Position numbers and translations under genes: made by a program. 64,000 nucleotides of DNA from Lota lota (lineage: Eukaryota; Chordata; Actinopteri; Gadiformes; Lotidae), in contig JACYXH010000473.1 of the NCBI GenBank assembly GCA_026745465.1, forward strand, positions 3,076,191 to 3,140,190, in the 5' to 3' direction. A model generated the notes under the pieces. That model was not told where the DNA came from, did no database searches, and worked only from the letters and a program-made list of their open reading frames with translations. This document shows, piece after piece, positions 12,896-30,900 of this stretch. Position 1 is the stretch's first letter. Every line of letters starts with the position of its first letter.

Positions 12896-13986
12896 ATTTA
12901 ATAGTAGATGCCGTTTATGTGTGATTCTGTGCCACCTGCTGGCGAAGTGGTGCATTAAGCTTATGAGCAAATACTGTAATTGACACTGTGACGTCATGGA
13001 ATGAGATTTGGACACCAAACCTTTTTGTTAAGGGAGGTGTCCTCAATGTGCATTGCAAGTTTCAAGTTTCTGCTACTTTCTGAAGCTGAATTGCGGTTGA
13101 TATAATAATCTTTGATAATTAGCATACTTTGAATTTGCCATAAATCTGTATTTTTTTTACAGTCATGGACATCCAAACTGTTTGTCATTTAAATCTATCG
13201 TTCTGAAAAAGAACATTTTTGAAGTTTAACTGAGACTTTCACTGTACAGCAAAATCTATCCTGACGGACATTATGGGTCCAATTGGCAAAAAATGCTCAG
13301 CATGCAAAATAAGGCATGTACACCAAGTTTCAGAATTATTCATCCATCGGGGCGGAAATGCCGAACGTTTAACTTTGACCGGAAATTATAGCACCCCCTT
13401 TGGGAATTTTGGCACCAAACTTTTTGAAGACCTGCTTACCGGGGATATGTGTATATATACCCCAAATTTGACCAGTCCACCGCGGAGATATAGGCTTTAC
13501 CAATCCGGAATAATAATACCCAAACCCCACAATAACAATAGGTATCCACAGATACTCGGTGAATACCTAATAACATAGGTGTTGGGCATTGATAAGCAAT
13601 AGCCTAAGTAAACGTGGGACGTCATTTGACCTCGCTTAAGGATACGAGTATAAATGCTTTATAATAAAAGTTTAAGTTGGCCCACTAACCTTATCTGCCT
13701 TGCAGAAGTCAAGGTCTGCCGCTTTTTGCTGTTGCTCAAGAGTCGCCTTTTGCCGCTCTCCCTCCAGCTCTATCACGTTTATCCGCTGCTGATCGAGCTG
13801 ATTTTGCATCGTGTTTTTGATGAACTGCTTCTCATTAAACGTAGCATCAAAGGTCCGGTGCTTAATCTTTTGCTGTTCCTCGTCGCCGGATAGCTTGGTC
13901 CACAGTGCATACTGGCCGAAGAGCACCATGCACGCTGCTGTACACACCACGGCGGACAAGCTGGTCAGCGCCCATGCGGACTGCAT
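11117..13986 (-). CDS. Unrecognised small membrane-anchored coiled-coil protein (4 exons proposed)
   Basis: Proposed coding exons, in transcript order: 13690-13986, 12266-12320, 11855-11966 and, less surely, 11117-11300. The start MQSAWALTSL at 13986 opens a hydrophobic segment (about residues 5-28), suggesting a signal anchor. A long charged, Gln/Glu/Lys-rich, probably coiled-coil region follows (residues 33-135) with EQQKIKHR, ELEGERQKATLEQQQK and, across the junction, NQELADTEKEEADAK. Each of the first three exons has GT and AG signals, and phases agree across all junctions. The last exon is weaker: its tail is Cys-rich (CICRCSAAE, HCYICQFILCC) and its acceptor is poor. The total would be about 215 aa. 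An AATAAA on the minus strand lies at about 11038-11043. No family was recognised, so no function is assigned. A type II or tail-exposed membrane coiled-coil protein fits. Confidence 0.5.
11967..12215. repeat. Minisatellite, about 34-bp unit, about 7 copies
   Basis: Tandem copies of a unit containing 'agaggtttaacatag' plus 'cttacatgtg'. The first four or so copies are very similar. The later ones carry 'attaggccc/tctacatgtgttatggat' variants, so the array grades from a younger to an older end. It sits in an intron of the minus-strand coiled-coil gene and abuts the acceptor of the exon 11855-11966. Confidence 0.85.
12430..12525 (-). repeat. tRNA-like SINE head fragment
   Basis: On the minus strand, GTGTAGTGGTATAGCGTCGG resembles an A-box region and GGTTTGAGTCTGACC resembles a B-box, about 35 bp apart. 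It is probably the head of a tRNA-derived SINE. It is too mismatched to call a tRNA gene. Confidence 0.35.
12836..12892. repeat. CA microsatellite
   Basis: About 28 CA dinucleotides with one CG interruption. Open frames through it on both strands (Thr-His or Val-Cys repeats) are artefacts of the repeat. Confidence 0.95.
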
Positions 13987-14399
13987 CGTGACCGCGTGTA
14001 CTTGGGTTGAATGAAGTAATGGAGAAACCTCGACAGGGTCAACTGGAGACAAGTGCAAATGAAAAAAAAATATGTTTCCAAGTTTCTTTAGCCTTTTGTT
14101 TTAGGTGTTCCCTTCGAGTTTACGATTTACGCCCATTTTACTTCTGCTTTGTTTCTTTAGTTTTTTTTGTTTTCTTACTCCTGGCGCCGAATTGCCTCGT
14201 AACTATCAGCGAATTAGAAAAGCTTTATAGAATACAGTTGTACATTAGAGGTCAAGACTAACAAACTTTGAAAGACAATTGCTCCCTACACATTTAGAAT
14301 CGTTTCTGGGGCGTCAAACAAAAAGTCCACTCCATTGCTTCTTCATTTGCCTTCAAACTGCGATCCATCATAGACACAGGTCCACGATTGTGACCCTTA

Positions 14400-16460
14400 C
14401 CTTGCCTAACCAGTTAGACCAGTGGTGTAAAACTCAAACACAGAAGGGGCTAAAAATAAAAACTGGGTCCAAGTCGCGGGCCAAACAGAGTCGATATTTA
14501 TTGAAAACAAGAACACGTTTTTTCAGATGTATTATCACAAATTAACTTAACTTCTCCAGAAGTACCTTGGAGAATTCAGAACAAACCAAGCTTACAAATT
14601 TAACAATGTAATGAGATTAAATATCAGACATGTCAGTGGCCTTATTCTTTTGTGTTCCTCTGTCAGGAGTTTTCCACTGAGTCATTTCTAATGAAAATGT
14701 TTTTGGTAGTAATAATAATAACAACTTGTTTTATTGACAATGTGCAAATATTTAAGACATAACTATTAACAGTATTCCTTGTGATTACAGGAGAAAAAAT
14801 GCAAAAACATTTAAGTACATTTTGCTCTGATGCACATTAGCCCAAGCCAGATGCTTGGCATCTTTTCATGGCTGCAAGTTCATCAATGTCTGGAGTCAGG
14901 CTCTGAGCTGTGGCAATTCTCAGGATGGAGTGAAGGTGTCCGTCACTGAGACGACTCCTGTGTGATGTTTTGTTCATCTTCGTCACATAGAAAAGTTGCT
15001 CACACAGGTATGTGCTACCAAACAAGCAGAGCATTTGAGCAGCTGGTAGGCGGAGTTGCGGCATCGTTTCAGGGATGAAATGTGGGAACTGTGCAGCGCC
15101 CACAGAGTCATACTTCGCCTTAAGGGTGTCACTACGTTGGAAGTCGAGCAGCTCCATTTGGATGTTCATAGGTGCCTTTTCCACGTCAACCGCAAACGGA
15201 TTACTGAGAAGTACAAACTTCGTTTTCTGAGCTTCAAAGTCGGCATATCGCCGTGTGAACTCGGTACTAAGTATGCCCAGTTTTTCAGCAAAATGTGCAC
15301 TTGGAAAAAATTGCGTCAGAAACCTTGTGCGTCATCGACAGGCAGCACGGAAAGTGACCCAAGTTTCCTTGCAACATATGCGTCTCCCTCAGACGCAGCC
15401 TGACTTTAAAAGCTCTCACTGCAGCGTGCGTGTCTGTGATTACACGGTCCCGTCCCCGAAGCTGGAGGTTTAGCGCATTGAGATGGTTCGTTATATCACA
15501 CAGAAATGCCAGCTCACACAGCCACTTTTCATCATGGAGCTATGTGATGTCTTTCCTTTTGCTTTCCATAAACTGACAGATATCCTCACGCAACTCGAAA
15601 TATCTGTTGAGCACTTTCCCTCCACTTAACCAGCCCTGTGTGACAGGGGACGTCACCATTTTTAGAATCGATCTCCTCCAGAAAAGCCTTACACTGGCGG
15701 TGGTTTAAACCTTTGGCTCTCATAAAGTGAACAGTCGGTGTCACGGTGCTCATTACATGTTCCACTTTTAGCGCTTTGCCGCACAATGTTTCTTGGTGTA
15801 TAATGCAGTGGTAAACTGCGCAATTGTCCTCCCGCATCTCATCCCGCATTCTGCCCACTAATCCACTCTTTCTACCACACATTGCAGGCGCTCCATCTGT
15901 TGTCAGTCTACCAGTTTGTCCCAAGGCATCTTAATTTCATTTACACAATTAGATACTTCTCCAAATGTATTTTCCCGTGGTTGTGCCGTGCGTTTATTTA
16001 ATTCCCAAAAGTTCCTCTGTAACGCGTAAGTCAGAGTCCACTCCACGGATGAAGATTGACAGCTGGGCAGTATCTGTTGTGTCGCTGCTCTCATCCACAG
16101 CAAGGGAATATGCAATGAAATCTTTTCTTTTTTTCCATCAGCTGATTTTGTATATTGGTAGCAAGCTCACATGTCCGGTTGGCAACGGTGTTTCTGGTCA
16201 GGCTTACATTTAAAAATGCCTACTTTTGGTCAGGACACACGACGTCGCACATTTTAATCATGCCTCGCTTCACAAACTCTCCCTCTGTAAATGGCCGGGC
16301 CGATTTAGCTATTTCTTCAGCCACAATAAAATCTAGCTTTACAGGCAGCTTCACTTTGACATTTAGCTTTTTTGAACATAGCCTGCTGTGACACCAGCCT
16401 CTTTTTTTTCAACTCTTCTACCTTCTGGAGCTTCTGCCGTGTCTCGTTTCATAGAGTTGT
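14400..16460 (-). pseudogene. Decayed hAT-family transposase (GTF2IRD2/ZBED5-like lineage)
   Basis: Read from right to left, pieces of a hAT transposase appear in conserved order but in shifting frames. About 15920-15965 gives an [15 protein letters not shown] stretch. 15586-15924 gives [19 protein letters not shown], then [11 protein letters not shown] and [13 protein letters not shown]. 14837-15184 gives the C-terminal dimerisation part with MLCLFGSTYLCEQLFYVTKM and SDGHLHSILRIATAQ. These are hallmark blocks of the hAT lineage that gave rise to vertebrate GTF2IRD2 and ZBED5-like genes. Frames break near 15905-16100 and between 15580 and 15200, so no intact protein remains. A possible left terminus 'cagtggtgtaaaactcaa' is at 14411. 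No matching right terminus was found. Confidence 0.75.
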
Positions 16461-17860
16461 CTTCTGTTATATTCTTCAATTAGGGCAGCGCCGCACACAA
16501 GACAAACAGGCTTACCCCTTGTGTTAGTGTATATTTATAGCATGCAGCATACAAACATTGCACCCTCAACCACCACAACCACACACAATATAAAGTGTCA
16601 CTTGGTACGTGTCTTCTTTCTTTTTTTCCAGTTGAAGTGACCAAAACCAGAGAGGCAGCATGTCCGTCCTGATTGACCTGCTCTTCTTCGTGCCATTAAT
16701 TCATCATTCAGTATACATTTACACACCTAATGCCACCCATTCATAACGATATGTGGGGATTTACCATATAAAGTGTGTGTGAACCCCCTGTTTCAGCTCG
16801 AATTCGAACAGTATGAGATACAAAAAGAAATGCGTCGAAATTAAACGAATACAGTGATGCGTTCACATATTTAGTAATGTGTCCAGTTAAGCTGAGATGG
16901 GCTCAAAATAAATCTGTGAAGAGATTGGAATGTTAACCAACATTCCAAAAACCATTACTTCCAACAGTTGGTAGTAATGGTTTTTGGTCATTGTTTAGTA
17001 ATTAATCGTGCAATTAATTGTCATTATGGGAAGACATTATTGTGGTTGAAACTGCAACAGTGTTTAAATGTGAGACATGGCAAAACAAAGTTTTCATTAG
17101 CCTAGGTTAAGATATATTTACTTTAATTTAGGATTTTACTGTACTTAAACTCTGTTGAGTCCTCTCAGTATGGCGTAGTATCGCCAGCAAAAACTGACAC
17201 GATGCATTCTGATGTACAAGCTCTCGGACGTGGCCGTCGACAGCCGCTGCCCAGACGGAGCTCCATCCATCCACTCACATGGCCTTGGAGCGTCACTGAG
17301 ATGCTACTTAAGAGAACGCGACTTGAGTTTGGAGCAGAGCAGAACGCTCACAAAGTGGTTGGCGGGGACTTATAAAATCCTATGATTTTCCAACAGTTTT
17401 CTCTAAATCAAGGTCTTCTTTTATTTACAGTGACAAAATGGCAACGATTTCTATGTTGAAGAGCATATACGATTTGATATATTACCACGTTTAAAGCAAA
17501 ACAAAAACGATCATGGGTACTCTGATAATGGTAGATGAAGATAAGTGTAACAGTTTTGGTCGTTTAGTGTGTGGAAGGCAAAGATTTATGCCAACTCGGC
17601 ACACCATACACTAACCGAGTCCATTCCTCAACAACCCAGCCCTAATTCTCAAAACCTAGCGGACATCCTGAAGAACTACTAAAGAACTATGGACAAGGTC
17701 ATGGATGCAGCTTGAAAATGTATTGTACATGTTGCAGAGTGAGTTGGAGAAGGATCCCTGCAGCGGAAAGCGGAATGGGGCGGGGTCAGATGAAAGGCCA
17801 GGTTGGATGTCCAACCCCGCCCTGTAACTGTTCAGATTGGATTGCCTTTCCCTTCCCTAA
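16461..17860. other. Gene-free stretch with a perfect hairpin
   Basis: No exon with conserved coding was recognised. A palindrome with 15-bp arms lies at 16945-16987 (listed separately). A TATAAA occurs near 17370 with no obvious transcript behind it. Confidence 0.4.
16945..16987. repeat. Perfect inverted repeat (hairpin), 15-bp arms
   Basis: The left arm ccaaaaaccattact (16945-16959) and right arm agtaatggtttttgg (16973-16987) are exact reverse complements. The 13-bp loop tccaacagttggt can itself pair (ccaac/gttgg). It may be the core of a palindromic MITE or simply a chance structure. Confidence 0.8.
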
Positions 17861-17862
17861 AA

Positions 17863-18180
17863 CCACTGTGACCTAGACCTGACATCGCCATACCAGAGCC
17901 ATAGCTCTGCGGCAGACCAATTCACAAATGCATATTAGTCTGGAACCTCTTTTCCATTTCCAAGCTGCGTTATCAACAGTCGCAGACCAAAATGCAGACC
18001 AAAATTGGATGGACCTACAACCAATCAGAGCAACGAAACATGCGACTTATTGGCGGCAGCCATCTTCGTTGTTTATGAAAATGCCTCAACGGCAGTCCCA
18101 TAGGGCGCCTCATGGCATATCAAATAAAACATGAGCTCGTAGATTCGTCTGGTTCCCATAATTGTGACCTAGTCCAGGCA
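17863..18180 (+). mobile_element. Non-autonomous DNA element, copy 1 (internally short)
   Basis: It shares 'attagtctggaacctct', 'ttggat.g.cctacaaccaat' and 'catgagct.g.agattcgtct' with the element at 23807-24322, in the same order and orientation. The ends carry weak inverted similarity (cctagacctgac / gacctagtccagg). No coding capacity was seen. Confidence 0.6.
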
Positions 18181-18189
18181 AGTTCTCCC

Positions 18190-19060
18190 GTCCACTGAAA
18201 TCGATGTGTGGGTGTGTGTCGATTGATGTGTGGGTGTGTGTGTGCGTGCGTAAATTACACAACATGTGCAAACTTGACCTTATATATTGTAACGCTAAGT
18301 GGCCACAAATCAGACTGAGTTATCAGTACTCCTTAATCTTTTGGTTTTGCTATGGAACAGGGCAGGTACCCGCCGCAAGATTATAGTCACGACATGTGCG
18401 CTCAGTCCAGAGAAAACACTGTTATCTGGCAGACCACAATAGCCGACAGTCGCTAATCATTCTGTATTTGAAGAATCTACGCCTTTTTATTTTCCACTTG
18501 GGTGGTGGCCACACAGCAACAAAGGCCAGCACGTCAAGAGGCTTCAGATTAGACAACACACATCTGGGCTAAAACCATGTGTACTGGGATTATTCAAGTG
18601 TTTAGAATGACATTTTTAAAACGTATTCCAGGTATTTTAGATTGTCTAGGAATCGCAATGTTAATGCTATGGCTGTTATTGTTTATAATAACTTGACTTG
18701 CAGTAAGGAAAATACTACAGCAAATATTGTAAACATCTATGGAATGACTGTTTAAAAAAATCGATTTCATTTTTTGATAAACTCAGTATCAGTTCAGTAA
18801 AGATTTGATTATCCATATCTGCCGCGTGAGTAATTTATCAGAAACACAATGGCATGTGTAGGTGCGTATACCAACTTCTGGGAGAGCACAGTTTATGCTA
18901 TAACCTGATTGGTTCTTTGAAGGAGGTCCAGCTGAATATAATTCAGCTCCTGAGTCCCCATTAGTCTGTTGTCAAGTTCAGGTGAGGACAATTAGTCCTG
19001 TCTTGTCTAATACATATATATATATATATACATTTTATGTTGTTGTTGGTATTCTCGGTT
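18190..19060. other. Upstream region of the + FCGBP-like gene
   Basis: It holds a short TG-rich tract (about 18206-18250) and otherwise unremarkable AT-rich DNA. A short TA run (19013-19030) lies just before the start codon. 'aatataattcag' near 18936 could act as a TATA-type element about 130 bp before the ATG, but this is only a guess. Confidence 0.35.
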
Positions 19061-19066
19061 CACACC

Positions 19067-25438
<6,372 letters not shown>

Positions 25439-25663
25439 ATGTAAATAACAGGATCCAAATTCTACAACCGCAACCAATCCAGATCCTCCATCAATAACGA
25501 AGTAGAGGTCCATTGATTAAAGGCCTCACAAATCCTTAACCTGTGCAATTAACTATTTATATATAGTAAAAACATTTTTTTTTAATCATAATGAAAAAGA
25601 AACATTTGGCATCTGTGTGCAACATGATATCATTGAAATTCTGCTTCGGAATAAGCTATCTTT

Positions 25664-25669
25664 AATAAA
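25664..25669 (+). terminator. Poly(A) signal AATAAA, + FCGBP-like gene
   Basis: AATAAA about 226 bp after the stop codon, followed by a T-rich stretch. This is the most likely 3' end of the + gene. Confidence 0.6.
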
Positions 25670-27850
25670 TGGTGCATTAAAGAATGTTTGTATTTAAAAC
25701 ATTTTTTTATTGTGTAAAAATAAATTGTTTTTTTCTTCACATAATGCTTTTTACATTTAATGTTCAGATCTTTATTTCGGTTAAAGTGGCAATGTGTAGG
25801 ATTGAGCCCCTCCCAGTTAATAAGCGGGAGACTTTCAGAATAAAAAAACACATTAACAGTGTTTTGTCCACTCTAACTGGCTTTGCAACTGTATGACATG
25901 AACAAGCGTATTTTACTGTGTGGGTGACATGAGTGGGAGGGTTTTTGGGAGTGTCAATACTACGATTATTGTAAACAAAGTAGTATGGGCTGGCCAGCAT
26001 TTTCTATTTGTAGAATATATCAGTTATTGGATTTTTTTTTTGGAACATTATTGAATCGCTATCACTCATAATTGACTAGACATATCCAGGTCATTTTAAG
26101 CTAAGAGCTAGTTTATTAAGCAATATCACACTAGAGGAAGTTTGCCGATATTCAGTATTACAGCATGACACCGAGTGGGATTTTGCTTTTTATCAACAAC
26201 AGATTATGTTTTTATTTGTTTATTTAATCATTTATTTGGCTCCACCAACACAAATAGTTCCGCAACTGGACTGGGACTGGACTGTTGCCAAGCAACACAA
26301 ACATTTGGCTGCACACTAGCTTGATACTTTGTGTAGGTCTGCACTTTACCGCAGGCCAGCTGCTTTGTATCATGTACATTTATCTGTATGTTTCCATTTA
26401 TTTTGCAACCAGTGAAATAAGAGTCTGTTGACAGTCGCAGTCAATGAAAGATTGTAACCTATTCATCACTAGGCCTCTTTCTCAGTTTTTTTCTGAAAAT
26501 ATCATACCCAAAGTAAATATAGTAAATCTCCAAAACTACAAGGGGTATAATATACAATTGTGGTACCAAAATGTGGTACCCTAAAATAAATATTTTAGAG
26601 TGAATATTATGGTGGAAATTCTTTTAACTGTATTGACAACGCAACTCAGAATAAACTTAAAGAGTTTATTGTAATAAAGGGTAAAAAATAGTATATGATA
26701 AAAATAGTCTCTGGGCAGAGAGGCCACACAACACGACAAGCATACAAAGGTTGAAGCGCTGTAGTGTGCCCCGAACAGTGGGCACACTCCAGTGTTAAAG
26801 CAGGGAAATGTCATTGAGGGCACAGCTGCAGATAGGAATGCCACTACTCCTTTCGGCCATCTCAAGATGTAGCTCATGGTATTGCTGTGTCTGAGTCAGC
26901 CGCGGCTGTCTCAGTTCCCCTCAAGGGCGATAAGCACGGTATAAACAGTGAAATGGTTACTACAGATAATAACTTCAACACAGTGTCTTAGTGTCTTGCG
27001 AACATGTCTTATTGAAATTTCCATTACAATATCACCTACTGCATTATCAGTTGGTAGCCTTAAAGTATTATAGGGCCATAGTACAACATCTGATGAGCAT
27101 CTGGGTCAATATTTGATGCCAATAAAGTAGAGCAAAGATTTTATTAGAGGTAGGTTTAGGCAGAATCTCCAAAAAAAAAAAAAGAATCCAATGCATGTGT
27201 ACATCACATGATGTGAAAAAGATTGCTATTGCTCTGCATGTGCAAAAAAATATAAAATACATAACTCTTGTTGTTACATGCTTCTTATTTTGTTTGGGGT
27301 TGGAATTTTGTTCAGTTTAGATAGTAATAGTTATGATAGACTAAAAGTTGAGAATCGCAACATTCTAGGGATGTGTCACATGACTGCTTTCTGATGTGTT
27401 GAAATGCCTTACAATGTTTTTGCATTTCGGGGAGGGATGAAGAGGTTAAACTATAGCAGTGTTGTTGATATCAGGCAAGATTAAATACATTTTCAAAAAA
27501 TGGATTTTAATCAGAATGTCTGGTTAGGTCCAAACAGATGTGAAGTGGAATATAGAATAGTAATAGCCCTATTTACTAAGTAATTGTTTTTGGTCATTTT
27601 TAAAAAAATAAAAGTTACCTACAATCAGACTTCTCTCTTTTTAGATCTTGACGCAGTATTTTGAATACATCCTTGAGAATGGATGACAATGAGTGAATAG
27701 ATTGAATACATTTTCTAATGAAATTGTAAAAACAACAAATTCACTGTATGGGGTTTTACAAAGTGTGCAGGATCTTCTTGAGTGAAATCCTTGAGGGGGA
27801 CTGCATTCTTTGAACAAAAAGCCAAACCTCAATTCTCCCTTCCAATTACA
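25670..27850. other. Intergenic spacer between the two convergent FCGBP-like genes
   Basis: About 2.2 kb with no recognised exon. A segment around 25780-25990 ('gtggcaatgtgtaggattgag') resembles common fish interspersed repeats but was not classified. The short open frames here are not conserved-looking. Confidence 0.4.
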
Positions 27851-27856
27851 TTTTAT
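27851..27856 (-). terminator. Poly(A) signal, - FCGBP-like gene
   Basis: AATAAA on the minus strand (tttatt on the plus), about 130 bp past the minus-strand stop at 27984. Confidence 0.6.
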
Positions 27857-27983
27857 TGCAAAACAAATGGACACAATTTACATTGTTAAGTTGCACTGCA
27901 TTGAAAGTACTTTGAAAGGATCTACATTTAAATGTGTTTAAGCAAATCCAAGGTTACGGTTGAATGGATGTCATGGAGATTGT

Positions 27984-30900
27984 TCACTGGCCACTAAAGT
28001 GAGGTAGGAGAAAGACAGACAGAAAGAAAAACAAAAACAATTGTTAATTACACATGCATACATTTCATTTGCATCTTCTTAGTTGTCAGTGATACATTAG
28101 CTCAGGAGTTAAGGTGGGTGGACTGACAACCGGCTGGCAAAGGTTGCTAGTTCGAGCCCCGACTTCAACCTATGTCGAGGTGTCCTTGAGCAAGACACTT
28201 AACCCCAACCGCTCCCTGGGCGCTGTGATTGGCTGCCCACTGCTCCCTTGAGGGATGGGTTAAATGCAGAGGAATGTTTTCACTATGTGTATGTGACAAT
28301 AAAAGTACCTTTATAAGAAAGTGTTTATTTGAACCTACACCAAACAAGTCATGGATAATATAGTGCGTTTCCTGCATGACGGATCAAAATGTATTTCCAA
28401 ACAGAGTACCGTGATACATTACTCACCAGATGGGGAAGTCTTGTGCAATAAACGGAGCCATGTACTCCTGCATCATCTCCTCTGAGATCTCCAGGTGGTC
28501 GCTGGGGGACAGTGGTCCACACGCCCCGCACACTTTGCCCACCATGTCGTTGCTCACGGTCACCGTGGCTCCCAGAGACCAGCTGTAGGACAGACTGAAG
28601 CCTGCCTTCTTCCCAAGGTGTATGCTTTTCCCTGAGACGTCAATGGAAACGTCATTTGTCAGCTGCACCGGGAGAGTCACCTTTTGGCCATTTACCTGTG
28701 GACATAGCAACCGGGGGGCGTTAGTTAACTCATGTGTCAGAAGATATAATGTTGCGGTGCACTCAGGTTAGACCTGAATGAAACCCACCCAGGTCTCATG
28801 CTTGTCGGTGACGGCAACCATCATGTCACTGAAGAACACATAGAGGGCGGAGACACTCTTTGAGCCAGTCAGGCTGCATTCCTGGAGTTTGGCCACCACC
28901 CTGAACCATTCCCCTGGGGCTGAGATGTCACAGTTCTCAACCAACTCGTATGCTACCATTGTAGTCTTGATGGCGCCGGTGACCCCGTTGAACAGAGTGA
29001 TGGAGCCTCCGGTCTCCAACACACACCGTTTAGGGAAGCACCCCAGGCTGCCATTTTGGATCTCACAGCTCTCTGCGCTTCCGCATTTGATGTCAACGCA
29101 CTGGACACGGCCCGAGATCGCACAGGTGCACCGCTGCTGACAGTCGTCAATAAGCACAGACTCGCCAATCTGTGGGGAAAAGTAAACCGAAGGTTGGATT
29201 GCGACAATTGTATAAAAACAAAATGTACGATATTGTAATTTACATGTATATACCTAGCACATAGCTATTGCATAGTGCGATTAAAGGCGACTAAATCCGG
29301 GAAAATCACCTTATAGGTACGCCCATTGAAGTAGCAACTGCATTTATCTAAGCGAATGCAACCAGTCCCATTGAAGTAGTGACCATCGTCACAAGCACAG
29401 CCTTCAGCACAGGTAGTGGGGCAGGAAAATATGTCAGACAGGCCGGGGCATGGCGTGTCACAGGTTTCAGCACAGATCTGGTAGTGGCTGTTTTCAGAAC
29501 AAGACAGCGCTACAAAAGAGAAAACATGCATTTGATCATATATTGACTTAACTGATAGTGAAAACATCACAACAGTGGATTTTAGGAAACAGAATAAGAC
29601 CAAATCAAGTGTTGCTACACCATCCCTGCACATTCAATTAATGCTGGGTACCACTATGTCTCGAGGCATTGCCCTATTACGTCAAATAAACAATCACTGA
29701 GCAAAGAAAAAATACTTTTATTATTCTAAAATACATACACAGTTATAAGGAAATTTCACAGAGCCTTCACTTTTGTTAGAAAGACACTAGAATAACAATG
29801 TAAAATAACTAAAGATGGAAACATGGTATCATCCAGTTCTCTATTTGCTCTGTTATGAATGCATATGATTCAAAGAAGAGATGATGGAGTATGCTAACGC
29901 TTACGGCAGAATGCAGGGGTCCTCCAGTTGAGAATGGTCACACCAAAGGTCTGGCAGTCCATCATGTAGGCTGAGATGCTGTCACAGAGCACCTTGCGGT
30001 CCCCCACCGCCAAGCAGACGTCATAGACACAATCACGATAGTAGGAGGCAGGGTCTATGACATTGTGGCACGCAGCGAAGGGACCTTGGGGATCGGTGAG
30101 GACTTGACAGTCCTTCTCAAACACTTCCTTCTTGCTGGCGTCACACTTGGGACAGATGTCCCCACTGCATCCGTCTTCGCACACCACTCCGGGCACGGCC
30201 ACCTTCCAGGCGGCCCCGAAGCTCAGCAGGTCTTTGGTCACTTTACCGTCTGGCAGCTGGAACTCATCGGCTTTGTTGTCGTTGAAGTTCCCGCACAGGC
30301 CGCAGGTGTGTTCCCTGTAGTTGCCGGGTACGGTGATGGTGATGTGGTAAATCATGTCATAGGTCACTCTCAGGCCAAAGTCGGTTAGGATTACATAGTA
30401 AGTACCCTCTTGGTAAACCTGCACTTGTTTGTCGTTGATGTTAAGCGGAATAGTTGTCATGATACCGTTTAGCTAGAGAAAAACGAACAGAAAAAACAAA
30501 CAAAGGTCTTTGCTTTGATGTTACTGATTGTTTATGTCACACTGTATCATTTGACTTTATTCAAAAGTCTCAATTTGGTGTATGTAGTGTACTGACTAGT
30601 GTACACACATACACTAATAGGGAACGTGAACTGGTATTAGACTGTCGTGAGACAAGTAAAAAAAATATAAATGCCACAGATAGACAAAAATATATATTTC
30701 ATGTATTATTTTATACTGACCATTATCATTCCAATTTCATTCTCCCGAAGTATCAGAGTATTGCCATACACGGTAACTGACAAAAGTTTGGCAACAGAGA
30801 CCTGTGGGTTGCTGGACATGGCATACCACCTCTCATTCTCCACAGCCACAGAGAAGGCTGGGAGCCTTGTGCCATTCAGATTGCAGGCTTTAGCTGCAGT

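Noticed and set aside
28085..28180. Possible tRNA gene
   Set aside because: The A- and B-boxes are good, but the sequence continues into a fish SINE core and tail: it is a tRNA-derived SINE.
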